Assembly (NCBI GenBank): GCA_943331295.2
Contig: CALQLA020000038.1
Location: forward strand, 1 to 50,703
Origin: Bordetella parapertussis
GTDB taxonomy: Bacteria > Pseudomonadota > Gammaproteobacteria > Burkholderiales > Casimicrobiaceae
Direction of reading: 5' to 3'
Length of the DNA: 50,703 nucleotides
The notes beneath the pieces were generated by a model. It did no database searches and had not been told where the DNA came from. It was given only the letters and a program-made list of their open reading frames with translations. Within the stretch, counting starts at the first letter, position 1; every line of letters begins with the position of its first letter. The position numbers and the translations under genes are program-made. Positions 16,577-31,668 of the stretch are shown one piece after another.

Positions 16577-18614
16577 GACGGGCCCCGCTTGCCGGACAGG
16601 AGCAGGTCGAAGGCGGCGACCAGCTCGGCCTTGCGGTAGGGCTTCTTGAGCAGCGCCCACGGCAGGTTCGGCTGCGCGAGCAACCCCTCGGAATATCCCG
16701 ACGTCAGCAGCACGTGCATTTCGGGATAGCGGCGCTGCGCTTCGCGGGCCAGCGCGATCCCGTCCTGCGTCCCCGGCATCACGACGTCGGTGAACACCGC
16801 GTCGAACGGCTCGACCGCAAGTCGCCCGAGCGCGCTATCGGCCGACTCGGCCTCGACCACTTCGAAGCCCAGCGACTGGAGCCAGATCGAAGCGAGTTCG
16901 CGCAGCCCGGGCTCGTCATCCACGACCAGCACCCGTCGCGATTGCGGCACGCGTGCCGCCTCCTGCACGGGCGGCGGCGTCGGTTGCGCGACGCCCGTGG
17001 CCGGGCCGAGGTGTGTTTCATCCAGCGGCAGGTAGACGCTCACCCGGGTGCCGGCCCCTTGCGCGCTGTCGATCGTCGCCCTGCCCCCCAGCTGCTGCGC
17101 GTAGCCGAACACCATCGCCAGGCCCAGCCCCGTGCCGTGGCCGCGATCCTTCGTGGTGAAGAACGGCTCGAAGGCCTGCCCGCGAACGGCGTCGCTCATG
17201 CCGGCCCCCGTGTCCGAGACTTCGAGCACCGCATACGCGCCCGGCGCCAGGCTGCCGGTCGCATCGGTCACCGTCAGCCGGCGCGTGGAGAGCGTGAGGC
17301 GCTTCTCGCCACGCGTGCCCTCCATCGCATCGCGGGCGTTGATCACGAGGTTTAGCACCACGTTGCTGAGGCCGCTGGCGTCGAGGCGCGCCGACAGCGG
17401 ATCGAGGGAAAGGTTCGCCGTCACCACGACCGAGGAGCCGGCCGACGATACGAGGAGCGGCACCATCTCGGACAACAGCGCGTTCAGGTCCTGCACCGCC
17501 ACTTCCAGCGGCTGGCGCCGCGCCACCGCGAGGAGCGAACGCGTCACTTCGGCGCCGCGCAGCGCGGCGTCGAGCGCCGCCTTCTGGTGCTTGTCCCCGG
17601 GCAGCTTGTCGCCGAGGAAGTCGAGGTTGCCGACCACGACCCCGAGGAGGTTGTTGAAGTCGTGCGCGAGCCCGCCCGTCAGCTGGCCGATCGCCGCGAG
17701 CTTCTGCGACTCGGAGCGCTCGACCAGTTCGCGGTACTTGCGCTCCGCCGCTTCGCGCTCGCGCCGCCGCCGGTAGTAGAACACCGCGCCCAGCGCGATG
17801 AACAGCGCGACCATCGGGCCGACGTACCGCAGCACGTCGCGCGCCTCGGGTTCCTTCACCTGGTAGACCCCGAACCACTTGTCGTAGAGCGCGTCGTAGG
17901 TCCCGTTCGACTTCACCAGCGACAGCCCCTCGTTGATCCGGGCGAGCAGCTCGGGCTGCCCCTTGTGCACGGCAAACGCGAACTTCTGCGAGAACCCCGC
18001 GTGCGCCTTGATCGGCCGCACGTTCCGGATGCCGGTCAAGCCGAGCGTCTGCATGCCCGCCAGCTGGCCAAGCAGCATCGCGTCGTGCCTGCCCGACGCC
18101 AGCAGGCGCATGCCTTCGGCCGAGGTTTCGACCAGCACCAGCTGGCTCGCCCAGCCCCGCGCCACGGCGTAGTCGTGCGCGAGGTCGGCGTTCAGCACGA
18201 TGATGGACTTGCCGGCGAGGTCGGCTTCGGACTGGATGCCGCGCTCGCCGTCGCGGACGAAGATCGCACCGTGGACGACCACGTGCGGCACGGTGAAGTC
18301 GGCGAACCGGGCGCGCTCCTCCGAGCGGGCGAGATTGATCAGGACGTCGATGCCTCCCTGCCTGAACTCCTCGAGCACCTGGCGGAAGCTGCGCACTCGC
18401 AGGATGTAGTCGAGACCGGCTTCCGCCGCCACCGCTTGCCACAGCTCGACCGTGAAGCCGTCCGCGGTTTCGTCCGTCATGCCGATGGCGAACGGCGGGT
18501 AATCCTGTTCGCTGCCGACCACCAGCGGGCGCCCGGCGGCAGGGGCGAGGGTGGCGCCCAGCGCGAGCAGCGCGGCGACGACGGCACGGCGCCACGACCG
18601 AGGGCGCCGTGCGC

Positions 18615-18618
<4 letters not shown>
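16573..18618 (-). CDS. hybrid histidine kinase with periplasmic binding-protein sensor
   Basis: The 681 residues comprise a signal/anchor segment (1-28), a solute-binding-protein family 3 (Venus-flytrap) domain (about 31-255, opening PLVVGSEQDYPPFA), a membrane helix (about 263-281), an H-box GGLAHDFNNLLG (His319), HATPase with NLVINARDAM, DTGAGM and GTGLGLAM, and a C-terminal receiver (about 565-678) with VVDDEP, FTDVVMPG and LLKKPY. The plan is that of BvgS/EvgS-type sensors that read small periplasmic ligands, probably amino or organic acids. It is coupled by GTGA overlaps both to the PAS hybrid kinase upstream and to the ATPase-less sensor downstream, making a three-gene unit. Confidence 0.92.
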
Positions 18619-21425
<2,807 letters not shown>

Positions 21426-21637
21426 GGTCCGGACGCGAAGGCCGCCTCCGCGGTCGCCGGCGCGCGGGTCCGGCGGCGAGCGCGCGGCGCGACCGTGCGT
21501 CCGCCGGCGTAGCCACCCCGCCCGCCTCGGCACACGCGCACCGGACTGCCGTCCTTGACCACGAACATCGTTCCCGCCCCCGCCGACGTCTCGGCTCGAT
21601 CACTCATGACTATCCGACCTGGCGCGGCGCGCAAATC

Positions 21638-21715
21638 TTAAGAAATATTAAGTTGCCCCGGCCATGACGGAAGGGCACGTCCGGCAGAGGTCCGCTCCGG
21701 CTTAATGAATCTTTA
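21638..21715. promoter_or_regulatory. second paired direct-repeat operator
   Basis: At 21638-21652 the plus strand reads TTAAGAAATATTAAG, differing at one base from the element at 9438. At 21701-21715 the minus strand reads TAAAGATTCATTAAG. Again two T(T/A)AAG-N5-T(T/A)AAG repeats face each other, here 63 bases apart rather than 34. They lie in the 381-base gap between the triple-PAS kinase and the binding-protein gene. The rest of that gap shows no reading frame of note. Confidence 0.6.
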
Positions 21716-21806
21716 CTTTGGCGTGACCCGCCCGGCGTAGCCTCGGTTCGGGTCAACCGACACGCGGGCCCGCCGGGCCTCTTCCCCGAACTGTGAAGGC
21801 ATCCTG

Positions 21807-22700
21807 ATGAACATCGCAAGAGTGCTGGCCGGCGTCGTCGCCACGGTGCTGCTGGCCGCAGGCCCGCTTCAGGCCCGTGCCGCCGACCTCAAGGAAATCC
21901 AGGCCCGCGGCGAGATCCACCATCTTGGCATCCGCTACGCCAATTTTGTCACCGGCGATGGCGACGGCTTCGACGTCGAGCTGGTGAAGGGCTTCGCCAG
22001 GCAGATCGGGGTGCGCTACAAGCTCGTCTACTCGGATTTCTACAGCGTGATCCAGGACCTGCTCGGCAAGAAGGTCGTGCGCAATGGCAACGACGTCACG
22101 CTCGAGGGGAGCGTGCCGGTCAAGGGCGACATCATCGCCACCGGCTTCACGGTGCTGCCCTGGCGCCAGGCGGTGCTGCTCTACTCCGAGCCCACCTTCC
22201 CGTCGCAGGTGCTGCTCGTGGCGCGCGCCGATGCCCCCTACACGCCGATCCAGGAAGGGCGCACCGTCGCCGACGACATCCGCGCGACGAAGGCGATCAT
22301 CGGCAAGAGGACCCTCCTCGTGATGGAAGGCACCTGCCTCGACCCCGCCGGCTATGGCCTGAACGGGGTCGGCATCGACCTCAAGGCCTACAACAAGAGC
22401 ACCAACCTGAACGAAATGGTGCCGGCGCTGCTCAACCGCGAAGCCGAACTGACGCTGCTCGACGTGCCCGACGCCATCCTAGACCTGCAGCGGTGGGCGG
22501 GCAAGATCAAGGTGCTCGGACCGATTTCCGGCGAGCAGGAACTCGCGGCGGCGTTCCCCAAGTCCTCGCCCGAGCTGCGCGCCGCGTTCAACGCCTACCT
22601 GCGCGGAATCCGCGCCGACGGGACCTACGACAAGCTGGTGGACAAGTACTACCCCGGCATCCGGCGCTACTTCCCGGAATTCTTCGCGGCGAAGCGCTGA
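21807..22700 (+). CDS. periplasmic solute-binding protein (family 3-like)
   Basis: This 297-residue protein has a signal peptide (about 1-26, ending ARA) and a mature start ADLKEIQARGEIHHLGIRY, the usual opening of amino-acid-type binding proteins. GDGFDVELVKGFARQIG and a C-terminal RADGTYDKLVDKYYPG repeat the family pattern. No permease or ATPase gene is near, so it is probably not part of a transporter. It lies 16 bases ahead of a membrane hybrid kinase, which suggests it delivers a ligand signal to that sensor, as in other binding-protein/kinase pairs (inference). Its promoter region carries the paired TTAAG repeats. Confidence 0.85.
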   Translation: MNIARVLAGVVATVLLAAGPLQARAADLKEIQARGEIHHLGIRYANFVTGDGDGFDVELVKGFARQIGVRYKLVYSDFYSVIQDLLGKKVVRNGNDVTLEGSVPVKGDIIATGFTVLPWRQAVLLYSEPTFPSQVLLVARADAPYTPIQEGRTVADDIRATKAIIGKRTLLVMEGTCLDPAGYGLNGVGIDLKAYNKSTNLNEMVPALLNREAELTLLDVPDAILDLQRWAGKIKVLGPISGEQELAAAFPKSSPELRAAFNAYLRGIRADGTYDKLVDKYYPGIRRYFPEFFAAKR

Positions 22701-22716
22701 ACCGCGCCGGCGGAAC

Positions 22717-25035
<2,319 letters not shown>

Positions 25036-25045
25036 CGAAGGGGCC

Positions 25046-25076
25046 CTTGCGGAGCGCCGCCGGCGCCTCCGGCAAG
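25046..25076. terminator. hairpin between convergent genes
   Basis: CTTGCGGAGCGCCG pairs with CGGCGCCTCCGGCAAG, with two single-base bulges and almost no loop. It sits between the stops of the hybrid kinase and the triple glycosyltransferase. There is no T-tract, so it is at best a Rho-assisted bidirectional end. Confidence 0.4.
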
Positions 25077-25084
25077 GCGAGCCG

Positions 25085-28000
25085 CTACGTCCCGGCGTCG
25101 ACGGCGCGGACCAGCCTCGACAGCTTGGCGACATCCACGCGGAGCGCACCCTGGAAGCCCTCGCCTTCCGTCGTCCGGCAGAATTGCAGGCCGTGCACGA
25201 GTTCCAGCTTGGCCGAAATCAGCCAGAAGAACGGACGGAATTCGGCGTCCGGCATGAGCTCCACGACGCGGGTGCCCGGCTCGCAGAAGAGCAGGTTGGC
25301 AAGTCCCGCCCCATGGGGGCCCACGATGAACGCCGCGCTCTGGAACAGCAGGATCTGCTCGGCCATGCTCATGCCTTCGAGATGGACGGTCTCGAAACCG
25401 TATCCCGACAAGGCCGCCTGCACCTCGCCGAGATTGGCGATCGTCCGCGTCGGCCCCTTTCGCGCCACCAGGAGCCGCTTGCCGCGGGGACCGCGCCGAC
25501 CGGCGTAGCGGGTGGCGACTCTCTGCTGGAATCGCCGGAGGTACGTCGCCGGCATGGTCTGGACGAGATCGCTGTCGATCCAGATCGCCTCCCGCACCCG
25601 GACGAGATCGGCCGCGACTTCGAAGACCCGGGGTCCGTCGAGGCCGACGGCCCCGAGCGACGGGCGATGATCGAAGGCCGCGGCGATGTCCATCGACCTC
25701 GGCAATGCGATCTGCACGTCCGCGTCGGGCCCCATCGCCTCGGTCAGGATGTCGAGGCCGAGCAATCCCTCCGCCAGCCAGTGATAGTAGTTCTGCAGGT
25801 TGCCGTTGTAGAAGACAAGGCACGAGGCATCGAGGAACGGCGCAGCGGCCAGCGCGCGGGCGTCCAGCCCCAGGCCATCCTCGGCCTCCGACAGCCAGGG
25901 TGCGGAGCCGCGCGGGGCGCCCTGGAGGTAGCCCAGTGCCCGCCACACGCCGGACCGATCGAATACCGAGCCCTCGGAGAATCGCGCCATCGACACATAG
26001 ACATCGCTGCGCCGCGTCAGCCGGATCCCGTCCTTGCCCACCCCGGCGGCATGCGGACCGGTGGCGCACCCCGCGACGAAGGCGCGCCGGTCCGCGTCGT
26101 CGGCGAACAGCGGCACATCGAGCCGCGAGACGCCGCCCGTCGGCCACCAGGAATCGGGCGCCCGCAGGAATTCGCCGAACGAGGCGGCGCGCCGGCTCTC
26201 GTCCATCGTGGCCGATGGAGGCAGCGGAACGTGCGCGGGGCGCGCTCCGGATTTCGTCCGCACGGGTCGTTCTGCGCGCGGCAACGATGGCGCTGCCCCG
26301 GATGACGGCATTGGCTGCCCGCGCTGCATCTGCAGCGCCGACGCAGCGGTAAGGCGCCTGGGCTCGAAATACAGCATTCCCTTGAGCACCCAGTCACGCG
26401 CGACGAGGCGTTCGCGTTCGGCGCCGACCGTCCCGGCGGCGGACAGCTGCGCGGTGACGATGCTCCCCGCCTCGACAAGGCAGGACAGCGAGGCCACGCT
26501 TTCGCGGCCGGCCGCGAGCGGCACCTCGGTTTCCGCGCCCGAGCCCGAGCGGATCCGGACGCGGAATGCGTGGCCGCGCGTGGCCAATCGCAGCACCAGC
26601 ACGATGCCGGCTCCGGCCGGTGCGTCGGCCCGAAAGCGGAGCACAGCGTCCGGTCCGGCCGCCCGCACGCCGATGCTCTCCGGCGGATGCCAGCCGGAAA
26701 TGCAGGCCAGCTCGGCCGACAGCGCCCCGCCGATCGCATCCAGCGGGATCTCCGTGACAGCACGGGTGATCGGCAGGAACTGGCCTGCCGGCAGGCGAAT
26801 GGCGGGCGTGCCGTCGACGGCCGGGACCTCGCGCGCGAGCGTCCGGGTGGCGCCCAGGAAATCACCCGCCACGCTGCGCCAGGACCGGGCCGCGAATTGC
26901 GCGGCGATCTCGCGTTCCCGACGGTGGCGCAACCCGGGGGCGTCCAGGTAGCGCGTCAACTGCGCGAGCCCGTCGCGCGCGTTGTACGGGTCGATGTAAT
27001 CCGCCGCCACGCCGCCCGCTTCCGGAATGCCGCCGGTCGCCGAGCACAGGCAGATCTTGCCGTGAGCGAGGCTTTCGCCGACAGGCAACCCCCACCCTTC
27101 GGCGAAGCTGGGAAACATCGTGAGCAGGCAATGGCGATACAGCAGGTCGAGCTCGACGTCGGTCGCGGTGTGCACGATCGCGATCCTGCCGCCGAGGTAG
27201 TCGCACGCCGCCAGCTGGTCCAGGAAATCGCGCACCAGCCAGCCGCTCCGTCCCGCGAATACCAGGGTGGGAATGTCCGGCCGGCCGGCCTGCACCATCA
27301 GCTTCCAGACATGGAGCAGATAGGCCGGGTTCTTTCGCACCTCGATCGTCCCGACGCACAGCACGTAGTCCGCATCGAGGATGTCCTGCACGCGTTGCGA
27401 AACCGCCGCCTCGACCGGCGCCGCATGCGCATGCTCGCGCGCCAGCGGCAGCACCCGGACCGGCACGCGGGCGAATCCCCGCGCGTCCATCACGCGGCTC
27501 AACGCAGCCCGGTTGTATTCCGACGTGGTGAAGATGAAATCGGCAAAGGTCAGGATCTCGACGACACCCTTGACGAACCGCCTGGTCATGCCGACCTCGA
27601 AATACTCGGGCGCCTCGATCGGCAGCACATCGTGGATCAGCGTGCCGACGATCACGCCGGCGGCCTTCAGCTGCTGCAACAGCCTGCCCATGCCGTGGAC
27701 GGCCCAGAACGCGCCGACGGTGAGGAAGACATCGCGCGGCCAGGCGTGGCAGGCAACCGCACGCCCGAGCAGCCCACGCAGCGCGGACACCACGGCGGCC
27801 CGGGTGCCGCTCCCGGAACCGACGGCGCCGAGGATCGCGAGGAACGCCGGCGTGTCGATCGCGCCGAATTCGTCGCCATGGTTCAGGACGACCAGCCGGA
27901 TCGATCCGGGATGCGGAATGTCGAGCAGGTTCCGCAGCAGCTCGCAATGGACCCGCTGGATCCCGGACAGCGTCGCGTGGTCGATCAGATAGAGCACCAG

Positions 28001-29455
28001 GTCCGACACGTCGAAGAGGATGGTCACGGGGACTTCCCTCGGCGCCGGCGCAGCACCGTCGGCGAGGGTCTCGCCGGGCTCCCGATGCGCGTCGCCGGCC
28101 AGGGCCATGCTGCGTCGCGAACCGGCGAACCGGTCCCAGAAGGCGGGGTCGATCCAGGGCTCGTACGGCAGGAAGCGCGCCTCCTGGAACGAGGGCGCGA
28201 AGCATTTCTGGGTCGACGGCGCGAGCATCGCGGCCATCCGGGAATAGCTGCTGTTGCACAGGGCGAGGCAATCGGCGCGGCGCAGCACCTCGAAGTCGCG
28301 CACGTGTTCCGGCAAGGCATCGGCCGGCGCACCGAACGCCGCAGCCACGGTCTCGAACTCCCGGAACAGCGGTCGTATCGCGTCGGGCTCGTCGGTGGCG
28401 ACGAACAGCAGCGGATTGCGCAGCGTCGGCCAGAGCGCCCGCAACCAGTCGAGGTACCACGCCTCCGGCACGAGGCGGAACCACGGCAGGTCGAGCGCCA
28501 GCCGCCGGTAATCGCCGCGTCGCACGTGGATGGCCACGAGCGTCCGTTGCCCCGCATCGGTCACCCGGTGATGCCAGGCGTCGATGGCCTGTCGCCCCGC
28601 GACCGCGGGCTGGAACAGTTGCCGCAGCAACGGCCGGTGGGGCTTCCAGCAGGCTGGCGTCTCCTGGAAATAGCCCTTCAGGTCGACGTCGATCGGCGGC
28701 GCCTCCCAGTCCCACAGCTGGAGATCCTCGTCGCTGAATCCGGCAAAGGCCAGCGTCGGCAGCATCGGGCCGTCGCACGAGGGATCGTCAAGGCCGAACA
28801 GCTGCCGGCCCTCCCAGTCAGGAATAGCCGCGGTCAGGCCGTGCCTCAGCGCATAGAGCTTCGCGTAGGCGTACTGGAAGAGCTGGTTGGCGAAGCGCAC
28901 GTTGTGCCCGAGCGTCGCGAAGCTGACCCGGCCCCGTGCGGCGCCGCCCAGCCGGTCTGCCGCCCGGATGGCATCGCTGGCGAGAAAGCAGTGCGCCGTG
29001 CCGTCGGCAACGTGAGCGGTCCCGATGGCGACCAGGCCGCGATCGAAGAGGCTGCGCTGCAGCTTCCACGGCTCGCCACCGCCCTGATCCTCGGTGGCCC
29101 GCGGCCAGAGCACGGCGACCGCGCGAAAGCGGAATGCTGCAGCGGACGACGCCAGCATCTCGCGCAGGCAATCGGGGGGCACCAGCAGCAGATCGGTGTC
29201 GGGGGCCGCGCCCGCCAGCGCGCGCGCCGCGTCGGGGGTATCCGCGCCCGCGAACTCCAGCGGCGGGCCAAAACCGAACGCGACGATGGACCGGACCGGA
29301 AACGACTGCTTGACGAAGGGTTGCAGCAGTTCTGGCGTTGAATCCATCTTCCTGACGAGGGGCTGCATGGGTGGCGAGCGATCGTGCAGGTGTGAGCGGG
29401 GGCTGTCAACGGGGGTGGCGGCGGCGGCGCCGCAACCCGGCTCGGCCTGCGTCAT
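25085..29455 (-). CDS. three-domain glycosyltransferase (GT11-GT4-GT61-like)
   Basis: The 1,456-residue protein joins three catalytic units. About 175-440 resembles GT11 fucosyltransferases: FATLGHNVRFANQLFQYAYA, then HVRRGDY (310-316) and LFVATDEPD. About 477-880 is GT4-like, with LCVGTIEVRKNP and MFPSFAEGWGLPVGE (780-794). About 890-1035 is a beta-rich linker. About 1150-1440 resembles GT61 (DUF563): NYYHW (1222-1226), RKGPTRTIANL, and FIVGPHGAGLANLLF (1376-1390). No signal peptide or membrane helix is seen, so it should act on cytoplasmic, lipid-linked glycans. The start overlaps the stop of the GT90-like gene as ATGA; the open frame continues to 30022 but only opposite that gene. It could build a short oligosaccharide in one polypeptide. 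Confidence 0.85.
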   Translation of the reverse strand: MTQAEPGCGAAAATPVDSPRSHLHDRSPPMQPLVRKMDSTPELLQPFVKQSFPVRSIVAFGFGPPLEFAGADTPDAARALAGAAPDTDLLLVPPDCLREMLASSAAAFRFRAVAVLWPRATEDQGGGEPWKLQRSLFDRGLVAIGTAHVADGTAHCFLASDAIRAADRLGGAARGRVSFATLGHNVRFANQLFQYAYAKLYALRHGLTAAIPDWEGRQLFGLDDPSCDGPMLPTLAFAGFSDEDLQLWDWEAPPIDVDLKGYFQETPACWKPHRPLLRQLFQPAVAGRQAIDAWHHRVTDAGQRTLVAIHVRRGDYRRLALDLPWFRLVPEAWYLDWLRALWPTLRNPLLFVATDEPDAIRPLFREFETVAAAFGAPADALPEHVRDFEVLRRADCLALCNSSYSRMAAMLAPSTQKCFAPSFQEARFLPYEPWIDPAFWDRFAGSRRSMALAGDAHREPGETLADGAAPAPREVPVTILFDVSDLVLYLIDHATLSGIQRVHCELLRNLLDIPHPGSIRLVVLNHGDEFGAIDTPAFLAILGAVGSGSGTRAAVVSALRGLLGRAVACHAWPRDVFLTVGAFWAVHGMGRLLQQLKAAGVIVGTLIHDVLPIEAPEYFEVGMTRRFVKGVVEILTFADFIFTTSEYNRAALSRVMDARGFARVPVRVLPLAREHAHAAPVEAAVSQRVQDILDADYVLCVGTIEVRKNPAYLLHVWKLMVQAGRPDIPTLVFAGRSGWLVRDFLDQLAACDYLGGRIAIVHTATDVELDLLYRHCLLTMFPSFAEGWGLPVGESLAHGKICLCSATGGIPEAGGVAADYIDPYNARDGLAQLTRYLDAPGLRHRREREIAAQFAARSWRSVAGDFLGATRTLAREVPAVDGTPAIRLPAGQFLPITRAVTEIPLDAIGGALSAELACISGWHPPESIGVRAAGPDAVLRFRADAPAGAGIVLVLRLATRGHAFRVRIRSGSGAETEVPLAAGRESVASLSCLVEAGSIVTAQLSAAGTVGAERERLVARDWVLKGMLYFEPRRLTAASALQMQRGQPMPSSGAAPSLPRAERPVRTKSGARPAHVPLPPSATMDESRRAASFGEFLRAPDSWWPTGGVSRLDVPLFADDADRRAFVAGCATGPHAAGVGKDGIRLTRRSDVYVSMARFSEGSVFDRSGVWRALGYLQGAPRGSAPWLSEAEDGLGLDARALAAAPFLDASCLVFYNGNLQNYYHWLAEGLLGLDILTEAMGPDADVQIALPRSMDIAAAFDHRPSLGAVGLDGPRVFEVAADLVRVREAIWIDSDLVQTMPATYLRRFQQRVATRYAGRRGPRGKRLLVARKGPTRTIANLGEVQAALSGYGFETVHLEGMSMAEQILLFQSAAFIVGPHGAGLANLLFCEPGTRVVELMPDAEFRPFFWLISAKLELVHGLQFCRTTEGEGFQGALRVDVAKLSRLVRAVDAGT

Positions 29456-30405
29456 CGCAGCTCGAACGCCTCGCGGAATTCCGCCCAGTTCGGTTGCGTC
29501 GTGAAGCGCTGCCAGACCACGGCGGAAAGCCTGTAAGGCGTCGGGACGAAGAAGTTCTGCATCCACGCTTCGTGCCCGGCATTGGCGATCTCTCGAGCGG
29601 CATCGGGGTGTCCGACGAAGTATTCGACTTTCTCGACCAGGTCCGAGAGATCCGGAGCGATCTCCACGTAATGGCGGCCCGGCCGGAGCACGCCGTCCTC
29701 GAGAAGATGGATGCCGGGTGTGGCCTGATGCAACACGAGCGAGCCTCCCTCCAGCCCGCGGTACAGCCGCGGATTGAACTGATGGTTGCCCCAGAGCGAC
29801 AGGACGAACTTGTGCTGCCCGATCACGTAGAGCGGATCGGGTTCCCTGACCGGCACCTGATGGAGGAGCTCGGGCGGCGTCGACTCCGCCAGCAGGCCAC
29901 AGTTCTCCGGCAACCCCGCGCGTCGCAGGAGACTGCAAGCAAGCGCTCGCGAGTTCGTGGCCGCGTTGCGCTCGCCGGTGTAGTGGCCCCGAAAGTAGAC
30001 TTCGTCGCGCTTGTCCGGCCACGGCACGTCGATGCGCTCCCGGTACTCGGCCCAGCCTGCCGGCGTGTTGTCGATGCCGCGTATCTCGAACAGGTCGTTC
30101 CGGGGCAGCAGAATCACGCGCGGATCACCGGCCCCGAGCGCCCGACCGGGACCGTGGTGCCACAGCCAGCCACAGTCGCCGGCCTCCGCGTCGATGCCGG
30201 CGTTGTCGCCCCAATTCCAGTAGCAATGCGGCACCTTGTCGACGATCGGACTGCCACCTGAGAACAGGCACCGACCCGCTCCGGGCTTTGGCTGCAGGTC
30301 GATGAACAGGCCGCGAAAGGCCAGTCCGCGACGGTAGGACGAAATGACATTCGACTGGGCCGGGGAGAAGCCCTGCGCGCAAAGCGTGAGACGCGTGACC
30401 GGCAT
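29452..30405 (-). CDS. GT90 (CAP10-like) glycosyltransferase
   Basis: This 317-residue protein has the CAP10/GT90 pattern: VYFRGHYTGERN in the middle, then HKFVLSLWGNHQFNPRLYRG, a GGSLVLHQ strand, and LRPGRHYVEIAPDLSDLVEKV followed by a helix with the A-R-E-I-A-N-A-G segment. Members transfer xylose or glucose-type sugars to glycans or proteins; bacterial ones occur in capsule and lipopolysaccharide loci. The protein is shorter than eukaryotic GT90 enzymes but spans the core. GAGGGG lies close upstream of ATG 30405. It is the first gene of a two-gene operon with the triple glycosyltransferase, joined by a 4-base overlap. Confidence 0.8.
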   Translation of the reverse strand: MPVTRLTLCAQGFSPAQSNVISSYRRGLAFRGLFIDLQPKPGAGRCLFSGGSPIVDKVPHCYWNWGDNAGIDAEAGDCGWLWHHGPGRALGAGDPRVILLPRNDLFEIRGIDNTPAGWAEYRERIDVPWPDKRDEVYFRGHYTGERNAATNSRALACSLLRRAGLPENCGLLAESTPPELLHQVPVREPDPLYVIGQHKFVLSLWGNHQFNPRLYRGLEGGSLVLHQATPGIHLLEDGVLRPGRHYVEIAPDLSDLVEKVEYFVGHPDAAREIANAGHEAWMQNFFVPTPYRLSAVVWQRFTTQPNWAEFREAFELR

Positions 30406-30440
30406 GACCCCTCGCCTGCTTTCGAGTGCATGAGGGAAGC

Positions 30441-30470
30441 ATTATCGGATGCGCTTTGCGAGCAGGACAA
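30441..30470 (-). promoter_or_regulatory. sigma-70-like promoter for the glycosyltransferase operon
   Basis: On the minus strand TTGTCC (30465-30470) and GATAAT (30441-30446) are separated by 18 bases. Transcription would start near 30434, about 28 bases before the GT90-like start codon. Confidence 0.45.
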
Positions 30471-30557
30471 CTTGCTCCGCCTCGACGCACCGAAGCACGA
30501 CGATGGGCGTCGCGCGGTGCCGGTCGCGCTCGGACCGGCGGCGGGAGGCTGCGAACG

Positions 30558-30938
30558 CTAGCAGACCACGTTCGCTGCGACGTCGAAACAGGACTTCACG
30601 ATCGCGCCCGGCGAGCCGTCCGCGTTGAGCGTCCGGTACTCGATGTCGATCCTCGCGAAGTTGAGGGAAAAATTCTCCACGCCGCGAGTGTCCGGGCCGC
30701 GGCCCAGCACCACCACATCGCCGCCGGTGCTATGGGATGACACGAGGACTTCGCTGAGCTTGTACTGCAGGTACTCGAATCCGGCAGTCTGCTTGTTCGA
30801 ACTGCGCACGGTGAAAATCGCCGTGGTTATGTGCTGTCCCGAGGCGACCATGCGGTAGAGCAACGGCGACGCCTTGCTCACATGGGCGCTGAACGAGAAG
30901 TCCTGGACACTGGCCTTTCCCGCGCCACCGCCGCCGCC
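30558..30938 (-). pseudogene. hcp: truncated type VI secretion tube protein Hcp
   Basis: From 30881 down the frame encodes 107 residues with clear Hcp character: VSKASPLLYRMVASGQHITT, then YLQYKLSEVLVSSHSTGG, and NFSLNFARIDIEYRTLNADG. Upstream in the same frame the conserved GGGGAGKASVQDFSFSAH is also readable but has no start codon. The first 50-60 residues of a normal ~160-residue Hcp (starting with a lysine-rich beta strand) are absent; before the Gly run the text is unrelated and runs into the end of the globin gene. No other type VI secretion gene is in the window. It is either a dead fragment or a short product from GTG 30881; the latter could not form a complete Hcp barrel. Confidence 0.7.
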
Positions 30939-31008
30939 GAGCAGGTACGCGAGAACGGCGGCCCCTTCGCCTCCCCCGTGGTGGAAGGCAACTTGCCCGA
31001 CGGCCCGG

Positions 31009-31371
31009 TTACTTGAACATCACCTCGCCCTTGAGGCCGTAAAGGACTGAAAGGATCTCGTTACGGTCGACTTCGGCCACGGCGTTCTTCTCGAGCGCCT
31101 TCAGCACGTCGTCGATCGCGGCGACGAGCTCGGCCTCGTCGATGTTCATGCCGCGATGAGCGGCCGTCATGTCGCGCCCGGCGTAGACCTCGGGACCGCC
31201 GGTGCCCGAACCAAGGAAGGTTCGCACATGGGTCTCAAGCGCTGCCTTGTCCTTGACGACCTCGAATCGGTTCTTGATGCGCGGGTTCTGCAGGTGCAGC
31301 GTGACGATGTCGTGGGCAATGGCCGCGACACCGTCGGCGCCGCCGAGACGATCGTACAGGGTCTCCGGCAT
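31009..31371 (-). CDS. group 1 truncated hemoglobin
   Basis: This 120-residue protein has the 2/2 globin pattern: TLYDRLGGADGVAAI at the start, NPRIKNRFEVV, a FLGSGTGGPEVYAGRDM loop and AAHRGMNI with the proximal His (about 72). The position usually held by Tyr B10 seems to be Leu or His, so ligand binding may differ from the classic nitric-oxide-detoxifying members. AAGGA lies about 7 bases upstream of ATG 31371. The remnant hcp gene is downstream; no partner reductase is visible. With the bacteriohemerythrin it gives the window two oxygen-binding proteins. Confidence 0.9.
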   Translation of the reverse strand: MPETLYDRLGGADGVAAIAHDIVTLHLQNPRIKNRFEVVKDKAALETHVRTFLGSGTGGPEVYAGRDMTAAHRGMNIDEAELVAAIDDVLKALEKNAVAEVDRNEILSVLYGLKGEVMFK

Positions 31372-31668
31372 GGCTATCCTTTTTTTGCAATTGATGATGA
31401 GACGCGAAAATTTTCTAGCGAAGGCGCGCCACGACTTCCACGTCCGGCCTCCCGTAGGATGACGGAGTGCTGCGAAAGGGATTCGGGGCGCTGCTGCATT
31501 TCAGCGCCCCAGCGGATGGGCATCGTGCCGGCGGAACCAACGCCAATTGCGGATTCCATCTGTTCAACGGCCGCGCTGCCGCGTTCCGATTTCGGAACCG
31601 GCCGCGAACCTTGCGCTGCCGCCGCTTGCTAGCCCGGATGCATCGGAGTAGGCTTCACCTTGCGCCGA

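Noticed and set aside
29456..30022. N-terminal extension of the triple glycosyltransferase
   Set aside because: The frame is open to 30022 but overlaps the GT90-like gene and lacks protein character. The ATGA overlap at 29452-29455 gives a better start.
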